Source: Dendrophyllia cribrosa
Lineage: Eukaryota; Cnidaria; Anthozoa; Scleractinia; Dendrophylliidae
NCBI GenBank assembly: GCA_024195265.1
Contig: JAJLRJ010000006.1
Coordinates: 29,778,382 to 29,842,381 of the forward strand
Direction of reading: 5' to 3'
Length of the DNA stretch: 64,000 nucleotides
The position numbers and the translations under genes were made by a program. Shown piece after piece: positions 10,978 through 23,500 of this stretch; within the stretch, counting starts at the first letter, position 1; each line of letters begins with the position of its first letter. Under the pieces are notes generated by a model. It was not told the origin of the DNA. It was given only the letters and a program-made list of their open reading frames with translations, and did not search any database.

Positions 10978-11249
10978 GGTTAGCATTAGATCCTAACCGC
11001 CTAAACCACCTCGGAAACTTTATTGAGACTTATATAACGGAGTAACTGGTTAGTTTTCAGTTTAGGTTAGGGTTAGCAGTTTATATAGTTAAATTTAGGC
11101 CTAAACAACCCGAGAAGCTAGGTGGTACTCTCGTACGGCAGGCTATGTAAGCCTAAGCCTAGCTGAGGTCACAGGTTCAATCCTGCGTGGGGATTTTAGA
11201 TTTTCTTTGTGTCTGAGGTGGTTTAGGCGGATGGGATCTAATGCTGACC
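10978..11249. mobile_element. Mutator-like MITE with 9-bp target duplication and tRNA-like insert
   Basis: Inverted ends GGTTAGCATTAGATCCTAAC and GGGATCTAATGCTGACC are flanked by a perfect 9-bp direct repeat, ATGCGATTT, at 10969-10977 and 11250-11258. Nine-base duplications are typical of Mutator-like elements. Inside, 11110-11195 has a B-box-like GGTTCAATCC. The block 11025-11085 (GAGACTTATATAACG...GGTTAGGGTTAGCAG) recurs at 16620-16680. Confidence 0.8.
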
Positions 11250-11689
11250 ATGCGATTTCAGGGTTTGAGCGCCATCTTGGACTGGCTGACCATTCGCCTC
11301 GATTTCATGTGGAGGCCTCGAGCCCAGATCGAACGCACTTTACTAATCCATGATTACTACTAATTTAGAATCTATAGTCGTAATGATGTAGTTTTAGCCC
11401 TGAAACCAGCCCGACTTGTTTTGTCAACTTAGGATTTTAATGCTCAGCTTTCAAAACAAACAAAATTTAAATATTCATTAAAACAGTGCGCACATGAAAA
11501 AAGCTTTCCAGGGCTTATGTCCGGCTTATAAGCAATATGAAAAAAACGTTTCAGTATGAGCTGATAACAAACAACTTGAAGCTAACTTTACTTGCAACAT
11601 TATCGAGATATTTGAAGAGCAATACTGCGCTTGGAGCCTCAAGAAACTGTTGTTCGCTTGACACAGTAAAATCAGATTGAACAGTTCTT

Positions 11690-11778
11690 ACCAGGGCGGG
11701 GTATTCCCAATTATGGGCTATACGGGGATACTCCGTTCCCAGGGTCTTTCTTCTTACCCTGGGAACGAGGTTGGCGGT
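11690..11778. repeat. Small fold-back repeat with CCCTGGGAACGAGG ends
   Basis: GGGGATACTCCGTTCCCAGG is followed by the inverse CCTGGGAACGAGG. The same CGTTCCCAGG motif is found at 15945-15960 and 36705-36735, so this is a dispersed short family. Confidence 0.6.
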
Positions 11779-12005
11779 CATGTCCAATTTCACGGGTTGA
11801 AGAATAGAAAAGGCGGGAAAACTGCCATTTAGGTATCTTGACTACCGCCACAACGTGAACTGAATAAAGAATATTGTTGTTTGGTTAAAATCAACAGTGG
11901 TAACCCCTAACAAAATCATAATAGTTATGAACCGTGTAGCGCCAGTCGTATGAAATGAATATGTTTAAAAAATGTTATTAAAGCGCTTTTGAAACTGAAA
12001 GTTCA

Positions 12006-12035
12006 GACGTTTCGGGACTTCTGTCCCTTCCTCAG
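12006..12035 (-). ncRNA. Hammerhead-ribozyme-like motif with intact core
   Basis: Minus strand: CTGAGGA, stem II GGGAC-AGAA-GTCCC, then GAAAC-GTC. All conserved core bases of a hammerhead (CUGANGA, GAAA, cleavable GUC) are present and stem II pairs five of five. Stem III would be only two pairs without a loop, as in the minimal type I motifs described for Penelope-like and related retroelements. It lies about 640 bp downstream of a Penelope-like ORF on the same strand (12679-13180). Confidence 0.5.
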
Positions 12036-12309
12036 TGGTAACGCTTGATGTTTTTCCGTGGATATCGTTCCATAAGTTTATTTCAGAGTATAGTAAAGAG
12101 ATGCAATAGGAGCATCTCCGTACAAAAGTTTGTTGAGCCCCGGTGGGGGCGGGGGGTTCCTGCATAATGTAAACAGAAATAACGGAAATAAAACTATTAA
12201 ATTTTAAAGAAAATTGTCCTTGTACGTTTTTACCTTCCAATACCTCATTTGTTATTTGATCACTTTCACGGGAACATAGGAAGTCACAAATGACATTGCT
12301 CCCAATATG

Positions 12310-12402
12310 TGTGGCTTTATAGGCTCAATTGGTGGATCATCGCACCGGTAACGCGGAAGTCGTGGGTTCAAATTCGGTTGAAGTCCTGATTTTTTTTTCT
12401 TG
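12310..12402 (+). mobile_element. tRNA-derived SINE (family S2)
   Basis: TAGGCTCAATTGGTGGATCA forms the A-box region and GGGTTCAAATTC the B box, followed by GGTTGAAGTCCTGA and a T run. The spacing is tRNA-like, but T33 and stems are poor, so it is not a working tRNA. The T run suits a pol III terminator. Confidence 0.65.
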
Positions 12403-12412
12403 GTTCTTTGCA

Positions 12413-12604
12413 ATAGGCCATTTCCGAGTTGCCTTGAGCCTCTCAATCAAAGCAAGGCTAGGTGCGAAACCTTTCATATGAAAATGAGTTTTCATTCACA
12501 TGCAAATAAAACTTATTTGCATGTGAATGAAAACTCATTTTCATATGAAAGGTTTCGCACCTAGCCTCGCTTTGATAGAGGCTTAAGGCAACTTGGTTAA
12601 ATTG
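12413..12604. mobile_element. Near-perfect fold-back MITE
   Basis: Arms of about 90 bp (GCCATTTCCGAGTTGCCTTG... and its inverse) meet at an AACT centre near 12509. The arms include CCTTTCATATGAAAATGAG and CATTCACATGCAAATAA. Recent, nearly unmutated arms. Confidence 0.9.
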
Positions 12605-12678
12605 CAAACATAACTGCGCACGGTAAATATGATGGCATAATATAAAAATAGAATAGGATATACAAATTGTAGGAAAAA

Positions 12679-13180
12679 TTAACGGTTGTCTTCTTTGTTT
12701 AATATACCATGCGGTTGGATGGTTTTGGCCATTTCTATATACAATGTTTCGCGAGCTCTACGTACGGATTCTCTTTTAGAATTGATGAGTTCGAGTGGTA
12801 CGAGTTCGACGTCTGCGAGTTTGTCCCTTTTGGTTGAAATGTTGTGGTATAGTATGGCATCGTTGGTCTTGTTCTGTATGCCTCTCCGGTGTTCTCCAAA
12901 TCTGTCACGCAATACCCGCTTTGTTTGTCCAATATATCGAAATATATTCCGCCGGTGCATCAGGGATGTTTTTGCATTTGCGACATTGGACCATGTAAAT
13001 AAGACTTTTTGATGCGCATGTGATAGTCTGCTTGATGCGGTGATTTAGGCCTGAGTTTTTAAATGTACATGATGCCAAACCGTGTTGAATGAAGGGGCAG
13101 GTTTTACATTTTGTAGAGCATGTATTAAGGGGCTGTGCAATTATTAGCAGGAGGGGGGTGGGGGCACAATGTAAAATCAT
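12679..13180 (-). pseudogene. Penelope-like retroelement GIY-YIG endonuclease domain, frameshifted
   Basis: The upstream frame (13180-12905) has CSTKCKTCPFIQHG and SLIYMVQCRKCKN, a zinc-knuckle-like lead-in. The next frame (12960-12679) has YIGQTKRVLRDRFGEHRRG, the start of the GIY-YIG nuclease, then ends in ILNKEDNR before a stop. A frame change occurs near 12925-12960. The reverse transcriptase is missing, so this is a dead 5'-truncated copy. It differs clearly from the 28536-29095 family, so at least two Penelope-like lineages are present. Confidence 0.85.
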
Positions 13181-13688
13181 ATCCCAAGAAGGGGGGGGGG
13201 GGGCAACATGTAAATTACTCTATGAAAAGAAAGGGAAGATATCTAATTTTGATTGTAGACTCACTGATGACTCAACAATAAACCTGCACCACTTATTAAA
13301 ACAAATACAATCATTTTTCTGGCACTGTAACAATATACATAGCATAATTTATTTATTATGGAAAATGTAGCAAGGGGCACCACTACTAAGTGCCAGAATC
13401 ATGAGTGAACATGTACTTCATCTATCCGATCATAGTTACATGAGCTTTTCAGCCCAATTCTAATAATGAAAGACATGGTTAATAAAACTACACTGCAGGT
13501 ATTGCCAGTAACTTGGCAAAATTAAGAAGGGTCATGCAAGTGACACAAAGCATTCTCTGATACATATTTTTGTTGATCGTTGTTTATATTCAGCTGCTTC
13601 AATACAGTTCATCAATCTGAGGTCTGGAGTTCTGTTCATTTTAGGAACTCCTGAACTGACTCTGCAGCTTCTCCAATAAAGCAATCCA

Positions 13689-13925
13689 CCGTAGGAAAAA
13701 AGATGGCGGCTGTTCATTTTACCACAATACCTTGCAGACCTAAAACAGCACATATGGCACAAAGAAAGCCAAATTTTTACAATATTTGTTCCAATACTAA
13801 GGACGATGTGTAGACTTGGTTTGAAGATTTCATAACTTTTCTTTACATTTTTATGAACGTTTTTAAGGTTTTTGTGCGCTAAGAATTATGGGTAAATGTA
13901 CCAGTCGCCATCTTTTTTCCTACCG
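13689..13925. repeat. Inverted repeat with GTAGGAAAAAAGATGGCGG arms
   Basis: CCGTAGGAAAAAAGATGGCG at the left is inverted as CGCCATCTTTTTTCCTACC at the right, with arms of about 45 bp. Short open frames inside each arm (SRHLFSYRGL on opposite strands) are by-products of the inversion, not genes. Confidence 0.7.
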
Positions 13926-14159
13926 AGGATTGGAGCTGAACAAGTCTCTCAAACAAGCTTTGTCAGTGAGCAAGGTGAATACAGGAAGGATTCCCAGGTC
14001 AATATTCAATTTGTGGAACTCCATATATTTTTGTAAAGCTCACCCACCGTCATTTGAAAGGTCACTACAAACTGTGGATAGGAGCCTGAGTTCTTTATCG
14101 TGAGTGACGATTACAATGAACCAATGAGATCCTATTCAATCATCATCCAAGCTGGTTCA

Positions 14160-14222
14160 GGGGGCGGGGTGGAGGGGGGCGGGGTGGAGGGGGGGGGGAG
14201 GAGGTAGGGGGAGGGAAGTACG
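14160..14222 (+). repeat. G-rich low-complexity tract with G-quadruplex potential
   Basis: Repeated GGGGCGGGGTGGAGG units with many runs of four or more Gs lie downstream of the DNAL1 stop, on its template side. Confidence 0.75.
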
Positions 14223-14515
14223 TTTAACCCTAACGTTAATCACCAACTTGATATGGTAACAAAAGAAGTTTGTACGTGTTTTTTATTTTCTTATCCTTTG
14301 TTACATGAATCAACATCTCAATTAAAAGCTGTTTGTATGATACACAACCTAAACAATGCAAAAGGAAGCAAATACATAATGTACAACAAAATATATATAT
14401 ACCCGCTCACAATGTACTTTACAAAATAAACATGGGTCTTTGATTCTGCACAAGTTTATAAAAAGGCGTAAAATTTACACGTCTGTCGAGCAAATTGCTT
14501 TCCAAGATTTCACTT

Positions 14516-17500
14516 TTAACCTTCTTCCTCCTCTGCTTCTTCTTCTTGTCGAACGACAGGAACACCTGAGGTAAAATATTAAAACAGGTCACACAGGAAC
14601 AACAGGTAACACTTGATTACACTACAGTCTGAGGTAAACATTAAAACAGGTCACACAGGAGCAACAGGTAATACTTGATTACACTACAGTCTGAGGTAAA
14701 TATTTAAACAGGTCACACAGGAGCAACAGGTAACACTTGATTACACTACAGTCTGAGGTAAACATTAAAACAGGTCACACAGGAGCAACAGGTAATACTT
14801 GATTACACTACAGGAGTACAGTCCAAGGTAAATATTAAAACAGGTCACACAGGAGCAACAGGTAACACTTGATTACACTACAGGAGTACAGTCCAAGGTA
14901 AATATTAAAACAGGTCACACAGGAGCAACAGGTAACACTTGATTACACTACAGTCTGAGGTAAATATTTAAACAGGTCACACAGGAGCAACAGGTAACAC
15001 TTGATTACACTACAGGAGTACAGTCCGAGGTAAATATTAAAACAGGTCACACAGGAGCAACAGGTAACACTTGTAACACTACAGTCTGAGGTATATATTA
15101 ACCTAATGACACATCAAACGCCCGAAAAAGCCCGTGACGGGGCCACGGTCCTTCTACCATTTGTGACGTCATCCCTCCTTAGGACAAAAGATGTCTTTTA
15201 TAACTAACTTAGAAGGAAGAAATCTTTCCAAAAGTGCCCAAAAGAGAAAAATCTCATGAATTGGGCCAGAAATACACGCAAAAAACCTGTCAGATTTGAC
15301 TGGCAAAATCGAAGGAAACTCTGGTCTTCCTATCACTTGCAACTTCTAGTCAAAAAAATTTCATCTTCTTCAGCGTTTTCCGGGAAACTTTTACTACATA
15401 CGTAAAGTCTAGTGACAGCCCAACAATGAGGGGGGAAAATGGAATAAAAATGAAAAAGAACTGGGAGTGAAACAAAGAAAAAGAAAAGTCAAGCTTATTA
15501 AGCTTTTTCTCGTTCAAAATTTTGCTTTGTGTCCACGCCCGAAACCAAAATTTGATTTACTTTACCCAGAAAGGAAAGGAAGCTTAGTCTTAATGTTGCA
15601 AACAACATTTTGGACAGTTTGCGTGCAATTTGCCTCCACAGCAGTCAGAAAACGGTGTTAGTGGCTTCAGGCTTCAAATTGCCTTTTTTCGCTAAATTTC
15701 TAGGAGTCAATGGGTTAAAACAGGACACACCTGACGTAAATATTAAAACAGGTCACACTTGGTTACACTATAAAAGTTTTAAAGTGTAACCAAGTGTAAA
15801 GTATAAAGGGAAAATCAAATTGATTTGATTTTTTTGAATTTTCTGTTCTAAAAAAACCATGGATCTAAAAGGGGATTTGTTGAAATGACAACTACCCGTT
15901 TTTGTGAGTTGTGGGAAAAGGTGAGAAAATGGCGTCCTCGTTCCCAGGGTCTTCTCCTTCCCGTTCCCTAGAGCTCCAGGGGACGGGAAGGAGAGCACCC
16001 CCAGGGGGGATACTCTAAATTTACATGACGGGGGGTCCGACGTATTTTTTTGGGTCTAAAATTTCGACCCTCGGTATTTTTTGGGGTCAAGAAATCCAGC
16101 GGGTATTTTTTTGGGTCTTAAAAAAAATAAGCGTATTTTTTTGGGTTTCAAATCTCAGAGCGACGTTTTTGTTGCGATCAGTGCCGGGGTTTACGTGGAT
16201 CAGATTATTTTTTTGGGTATAAAATTTCGATGCTAGGTATTTTTTGGGGTGTAAATTTCAAGCTCGAGTATTTTTTTGGGTTCAAAAAATGAGGCTCCGT
16301 CGGGCCCCCCCCCGGCATGTAAATTTCGAGTATCCCCCCTGGGAGAGCACCCTGGGGACGAGGTTGGAAAATGGCGTCTGCAATGTTCCAGGAAAAAGTT
16401 AGCATGAGATTCCATCCTCCAACACCACCACGGATGCCTTATTGCATCTACATCTACATGATTTACTTGCAAAATCCTAATGGGCATACAGCAAGTTTCA
16501 GTGCAAAGTGCGAAATGGCAAACAATAGTGCAAATAAAAATGATGATAATTAGTCTAACTAAGGCAAGGAGATAATCAACTACCTTAAAATTACTGTTCG
16601 AGGTCATGTTTATAATATGTGAGACTTATATAACGTAGTAACTGGTTAGCTTTCAGTTGAGGTTAGGGTTAGCAGTTGTAAATCCCAGCGTGATCAATCG
16701 ATGAAATCGATAACAATCGATGGCTATCGATGACAATCGAAAACAATTAATCAATTGATATCGGAAATCGATGACCAATCGATGGCCAAAAAAATTGTGT
16801 CTTTTAATTATCAATGATTGCCATCGATTGCCATAGATTGTCAACGACTTTTATTGATTTCCATATTTTTGGGAGGTCATTTCAGAAGAAATATGGTGAA
16901 ATGTAATTACATAACAGTTGTTAAAATTGCAGGGTACGTATCTAGGCTGTCAAAGAAATTACGAACGCAATTACTACTACTCTGGGCTTGGTGCCAGATG
17001 TTCAGTCGAACAGCGAAGCCGCCAGGAGAGGAGATTGGCTTTGCCGTTCGTTTCTCGTTAGTAAAATGAAGTATTTTTTTACAGATGGTCGATGCCAAAT
17101 ACATGTTGTGTTGAAACATTATTGAATAAACCTACGGCTCTCTATAATACAGCTTAATGTTATTACCACCATTAAATTCAATAAGCGGTCAGGAGAGATT
17201 CGCTGACATTAACTTGCGCTTGTGAACAACAACAACAATTTATTGATCTTTATACCAGATGCAGGTATACAGCAATTTCAATTACCGTTGTCGGGTAAAA
17301 GCCTACAGCTGTAAAAGTCAAGACCAAACGAGTTAAAGGCCACAGTGATGCTACTAACTCCCATTGGAGATGACCTAGTTGATCACGATCATGTATCGTA
17401 CATTGTATTGATCACTTTCAGCGCATTCCCTTAATCTCTCTTCTTCTGAGCAACGAATCGCTCGCTAACTTCAACAGCAAAAGGGCATTCATGATACCCC

Positions 17501-20500
17501 TTAACTACATGTACAACCTGGTAGATAGTCAAAATAACCTGTTGGTGGATGGAATCTAATGCTGACCCAGGAAAAACAGGTGTGTGAGCACAAAATTTCA
17601 ATTTAAAACCACCTGTTATTAGATCCTGTTACCGAGCAGTGTGCAATATTGCCAGTCCTATAAGTTAACACGAAAGTTCAACAATATTACAAGACCTTAC
17701 CGTCAAGTTTTTTAAGACGGGGCAGTCTTTTGATTGCTTGGTCTCTCCAGTCACCATCATTCGAGTGTTTTTCTTCAAGCGGGTTCCCTACAAAACAACA
17801 GATCACTTATTTTGTGTAGTGTAACAGTGCTAAAAATAAGAATCCAGTGATGGCTAACAATTCTGGGCAACCAGCAATAAAAATGCCTGATTTAGCTATG
17901 AACTCTTTAAAAAAAAGATAAAATATGTGTCAATAGACAGGGCTGAGTCTAATATCCCAGTTAACACTACTGGTAAAGGTAAAGGCCCGGCCAAACGAAT
18001 GCAACATTTCAACGCAACATTGCAACATTGTTGGATCGTATTGTGAAGGAGCTGGCCAAACGCGCGCAACATGTTGGATGGTGTTGGATCAAGTTTGAAA
18101 ATGGTCAAATTTGATCCAACATGCATGTTGCAACAGGTGGCCAAACGCGTGTTAACACGTTGCGCGCAACAATGTTGCAAGATGTTGCAACGATGTTGAC
18201 AGTCTTGATTTGAAAATCAAAACTCAATCCTCTATGTTTTTCGAGTTTCTAGTAGCGAGTTTCAAGTTTTGACTTTCGAGTTTTGAGACACTCAAAGTTT
18301 TTTCTTGAATCTTGATTAAACCATTAATTTATCAAAGACAGCGATTCGCATGGCTTTTGTTTAAAGTGGATTTTGTTTTGATATTGCACCACTGTGAGTT
18401 GCAAGACCTCCAGCGAAAAAAAAAACTTGTATATTTGTATCTTAATTTTCAACTTTCATTTTACAATAGCTAAAGAAAAACTTCCTCACCGACAAAGAGT
18501 AAATCTTCCAGCAATGGCAGATCACCCTGTAAAATAACAACAACTAGTGGTAAAGAGAGATGGTCGCTTACGAGAGATCAGACCACAGAGGGTCTTTACT
18601 ATTAATCAGAGCAGTAAGTTTTCAATTGAGTGTGGTAAAACCAAAACCAAAGTAATTACTCTGACCAATCACAGCAGTCGTAAACAATCCAATGAACCAA
18701 TCAGAGCTCGAAGCAATTACATGTCAGTGGCGCCAAGCACGGGAAAACGCGTGTGAGCAAGTCACGATCGGTTTTGGTTTTACTTCTGATTGGTGGAGAA
18801 AGTGGCGCGAGATTTTTTAGCCAATCACAAAGCGTAGCAATGCAAAACCAAAGCAATTGTGTAATTACTTTCGACACTCAATTGAAAACTGCTCTATGAA
18901 CCTGTAGTAACTTCAATGTACAAAGTATCTATCAGCACAAAATATTGTATCATATTGAACTTTTGATGCAAGGGACAAATAATTACATCTATATGTAACA
19001 ATGTAATTCAATTTGTGTCTGTTAGGGTATCGAAATAATATGGGTAAGTGGTCACTTAGCAGAGGTTAAAACAATTATAGAAAAATTCAATTCACCATCA
19101 TTGAAAGTGGCCATGGCCACTTGTATGAGGTGGTCATTTACGGGAGGTTTGGACCTTAGTGATTTAACTGGGAGAAATTTGGTATTTTTGGAAAAGTGGT
19201 CGCCAAGAAGAGGTGATCTCTTAAGAGAGGTGCTCACACATGGAGGCTCGACTTTACTGATATTGAGTTGTCTGGACTTCCACAGAGACAAGGGTAATTA
19301 TGGTTGTCTCAAACTAACACAAAAAAGAACAAATAACAGGCCTAATGTATTTTCGCAGTGTAGTTACACTCACAAGAAAAATAATAGCTATTGGCATCAA
19401 ACTTAGAACTCAAACAAAATAACGAGTGTGGTTCAATTTTTCTCTGGTTTAAAAATTCCAGTTTCATTTTTTCCCCTTGTTTCAGATGATGGTAAATATA
19501 AATATGACACCTTTAAAGGAAAATAAAAATTAAAGTGGTCTGAACATTTTCAAAAGTGCAGTTTAATTAAGATAGCTTTAATGCTTTAATATAGATTCTC
19601 CTAAGACAGAATTCACTATACTAGGAGGAAAGCAGAAACAAGTAAAAGACAGCTTGAAACTGAAGTTTCATACTGAACTGTTATTCGTACTCACCAGCTT
19701 TTGAAATTCGTCCCATGCCTTGACTTGATTGTTTGACATGTAAAGAACCTAAAAAAAATCAAATAATCAAACTCAACTTTAAAAAAAGTAATATGAGATA
19801 GAAATTTATATCACATCACAGTGACTGTTTGTTCAGCAACAACAAGTACAACACTAATAAACAATGTTAATATTATTAAAAAAAATTGTTATTTGTCTAA
19901 TATTATTAATATAGGTAATCATACGGTTTCGAGTTCAATTTGGGATTAATTTGCACGAGTGAGTTTTTCAAAAAGCTCTAAATTGCACGAGCCGCTTTGG
20001 CGAGTGCAATTTGAGCTTTTTGAAAAACTCACAAGTGCAAATTAATCCCAAATTGAAAGAGAAAACCGTATGATTACTTATTAATAATTATACAATGTAC
20101 ATGAAAAAATTTGCATCCATTTTTGTTTGTAAAATTTTTTTTTTGAAATTTTTTTTTTCTTTTTTTTGGCCAAAGAAAAAGAAAAAAAAATTTTTTTTTT
20201 TTTATTTGTAATTTGCACTGGTGTTACACTTTTTGCACCGGTGTTACACGTTTTGCACTGGTGTTACACTTGAACTGCACTGCTCTTAGCCAATCAGAAT
20301 CGAGTAATTTTTTCATGTATATTATTATTCATTCAATGCATTTTGCTTCCTTTTCATTGGCCGGGAACCCACCATGTTACCTGCGAATAACTGCCTACGA
20401 ATAATTCTGCTCGTGCACACAATGGTGCAAAGTTGTTTTCTACATCTACAACTTTAATCCACAAAGGCTAAAGCTAAAAAAAATTGTTCTGCTCCCATCC

Positions 20501-23500
20501 TCTATAATGGCAGCCAGATTTCTGCTCTGTTTTAGCAGTTATGAATTAATATTAAATTGAAATCAAACTCGGTGATCAAATGATAAAACAATTCTTTAAC
20601 TCTGCTATCACAAAATATTGTCATTTGTTGATCTGCTCGCCACTGACAAATCTGGATATTTTGCGCAACCTTGTCTAATAATTGATAATTATTAGTACTA
20701 TTTTCTAAACATACACAATCAGTGACTGTTTGCTCAACACCAACAACTGACAAGGTTAAATCATAATTTGCCGCAAATGAATAAAGAAAAGAAACCCTTA
20801 CTGTTATGCAGCATTGGTGGGGGAGTGAACTGAGTTGGTAAGGTACATGTAAATTGGCCATCACAAAGAGATTCTAAAGCTGACATTTCATGTGCTTACC
20901 TTTAAATTCTCTCTGACAAAAGGTTATAGTACTCGAAACGTCAGCTTTTGAATCACTCTACAGTAGCCAATTTAACTTATCAACTTTTATAGTTGATGCA
21001 TGTAAAACCAAATTTTCATGTTAACTGTTTTACTCCCAACGTTGATTATGGAGACAATATACTTTTGTTGTAATGTGGTTCTAACCTTTGAGTCTGTCGA
21101 CAAAATTGTAGGGTATAACCATTCAAACAAAACCACTTGGCATGGTACCATAATTTTGTTTTTCAATGTAGTTGAGGGGAATAGGAAACCCTTTCGGGCT
21201 TTTACTTTTACAAAATGTATTACAAAATGAAATTTGGGGTTTTTCTTCAATCGATATTTTTTATTTTTCACACTCTTGGGAGTTTAAGGATTAAATGAGA
21301 CAAGCTTTACCTTGAGTTTTTTTAGTACACCAATACCCTTTAACTTTTCAATGTTATTATAGGATATCCAAAGTTCCTCAAGCGTGTCTGCCACAGCCTC
21401 CTAAGGACAGATTCAAGCACACTTTGTCAAGTTAACACCATGATTTTAAATTGGATAATCATTTAAGGGACTATTATTGTTACATGTACATGTACTCTAA
21501 AAAGCCAAAAAACATATTTATATCAGTGGAAACTCAAAATAATGGTAGTGCTTGAAGAGTAATAATAATAATAATAATAATAATAATAGCATTTATTTAA
21601 ACACGATAAAAATTACAGCGGAGCTGATGTGGTCGTATATTAAAATACTAAGAATTAAGATAGATACTATTTACATCAATATATATTTACAGCAATGAAT
21701 ACAAATACAAGTTAACTAAGCCACTTATACTATGTACATTAATAAATAAAAATAGAAATCAATTGAGCGATTTTTTCAAAAGGAACTTGCCAGCTGTGGC
21801 TCTAGTTGTATTGTCAAGAGAGTTCCATAGAGATGCTGCTTGGTAGTATACAGATTTACGATAAAAGTCAGTGTTGGGCTTAGACATTGTGAATGACATA
21901 TTACCGGGAAATTACCCGGCTGTGAACTTCATTTTTCCAGCTGTAAAAGCCAAGTGCAGCTTTAAAAAGACTATGTTTTTCTCCTTTTTACCCGTCTGTC
22001 AGTTCTATATTCCTACATGTACCTATTAAAAACTGAATCTACATCCCTGATATTATATGATATTTATCTCAGTGGAAACCCAAAAATAATGGCAGTGCTT
22101 GAAGAATGAAAAAAATGTCTTAGCCTGCAGGTGGCCAGGTTGGAAATGGACTGCAACATGTCATGAATAAAATGACTCTGGTTTGTGGGTTATTATCTGT
22201 TAGAAAATTCACTTGATATCTTTCGCTTTCGAGCTTGAGTGGCTCATCGGCCGCTGTACTTATCTACGGTTTCAGTAGCATGAAGTGACTTAGAGTATTT
22301 CTACTCCCCCCTGGATGGGATGCCTGTCCATCACAGGGTTTCCCCCAGCATTTACTGCCGTTACCCATTCATACACCTGGGTCATGAAGATAACTACTGT
22401 GAGAGTAACATGTCTTGCCCAAGAACACAACACGATGACCCAGCCACAGCTGACAAACCTGGACCGTTTGATCTGGAGTCCAGTGCACTGACCATTAGGC
22501 CACCGTGCCTCCCACAGCATAAGCTGGTACTTAGTATTAATTTGGCACGGTTTTGATCTAAAAAATCAAAATCCTCATGACATCACTCCTTTAAGTACCT
22601 GGTTTTGAATAGAAATGTACAGGGGCGGATCCAGGATTTTTCTTAGGAGGGGTGCACCTCTAAGGAATGACGTAACTGAAGGGTGACGTAAACAAATTTT
22701 AAAAGCGAACAACGCAGACTAGGTCATCTCAGGGGGGGGTGCGCACCCCCTGCACCCTCCCCCTAGATCCGCCCCTGATGTAGATGATGTGGTTCAATAG
22801 CCCTTTTCACGGTTAACCTTTCTCATTTGCATTACAATAAAATTCAACATAATTGCGAGGCAATTTCGAGCAGAAACTACAAAATTGCCCAAAATTGCCT
22901 CTCAACCACGTTGAATTTTATTGTAATGCAAATGAGAACGGTTAACCGCGAAAAGGGCTATTCATGTCTTGGTTTGAAAATTTCATGAAACCAGTTAAAC
23001 TTTTGTTTTCTTTTATCTTAGATTATGAAAAAGAATCTGAGAAAAAGGAAAATGAAAATGAAATTGGTTGGAAATTTTCAAACCAAAAATTATGCAGTTT
23101 TAAATACATTTGACCACTTACCAAACCATTGAGGTTTTTAATGTTATTTCTTCCCAGTGACAATATTTTAAGATTTTCTGAAAAGATAACATACCAAAGA
23201 TTTCTGTTAGGGAAACAGCTATTAATTAATTGATTACTAAGTTAAAAAACCTACTGCTTTATAATATACATTACAAAATATTACCAGAACATTTTCGAGT
23301 TTGTTCTCTGTGCATTTTTAGAAAGAACACTACAATTTTTTTGGCAAGCATTTTGGCTCCCTCTTCAGGCTGCCATATCAATAAGCCAAATACTTTTTAA
23401 TGATACAAACCATCAATTCTACCACAGTTGAGGTTAACATAGCCAGCATGAAAATGAAATCCTTAGCTCTAGTGCTTTAGTGTAGGAAAATTATCTTTTG

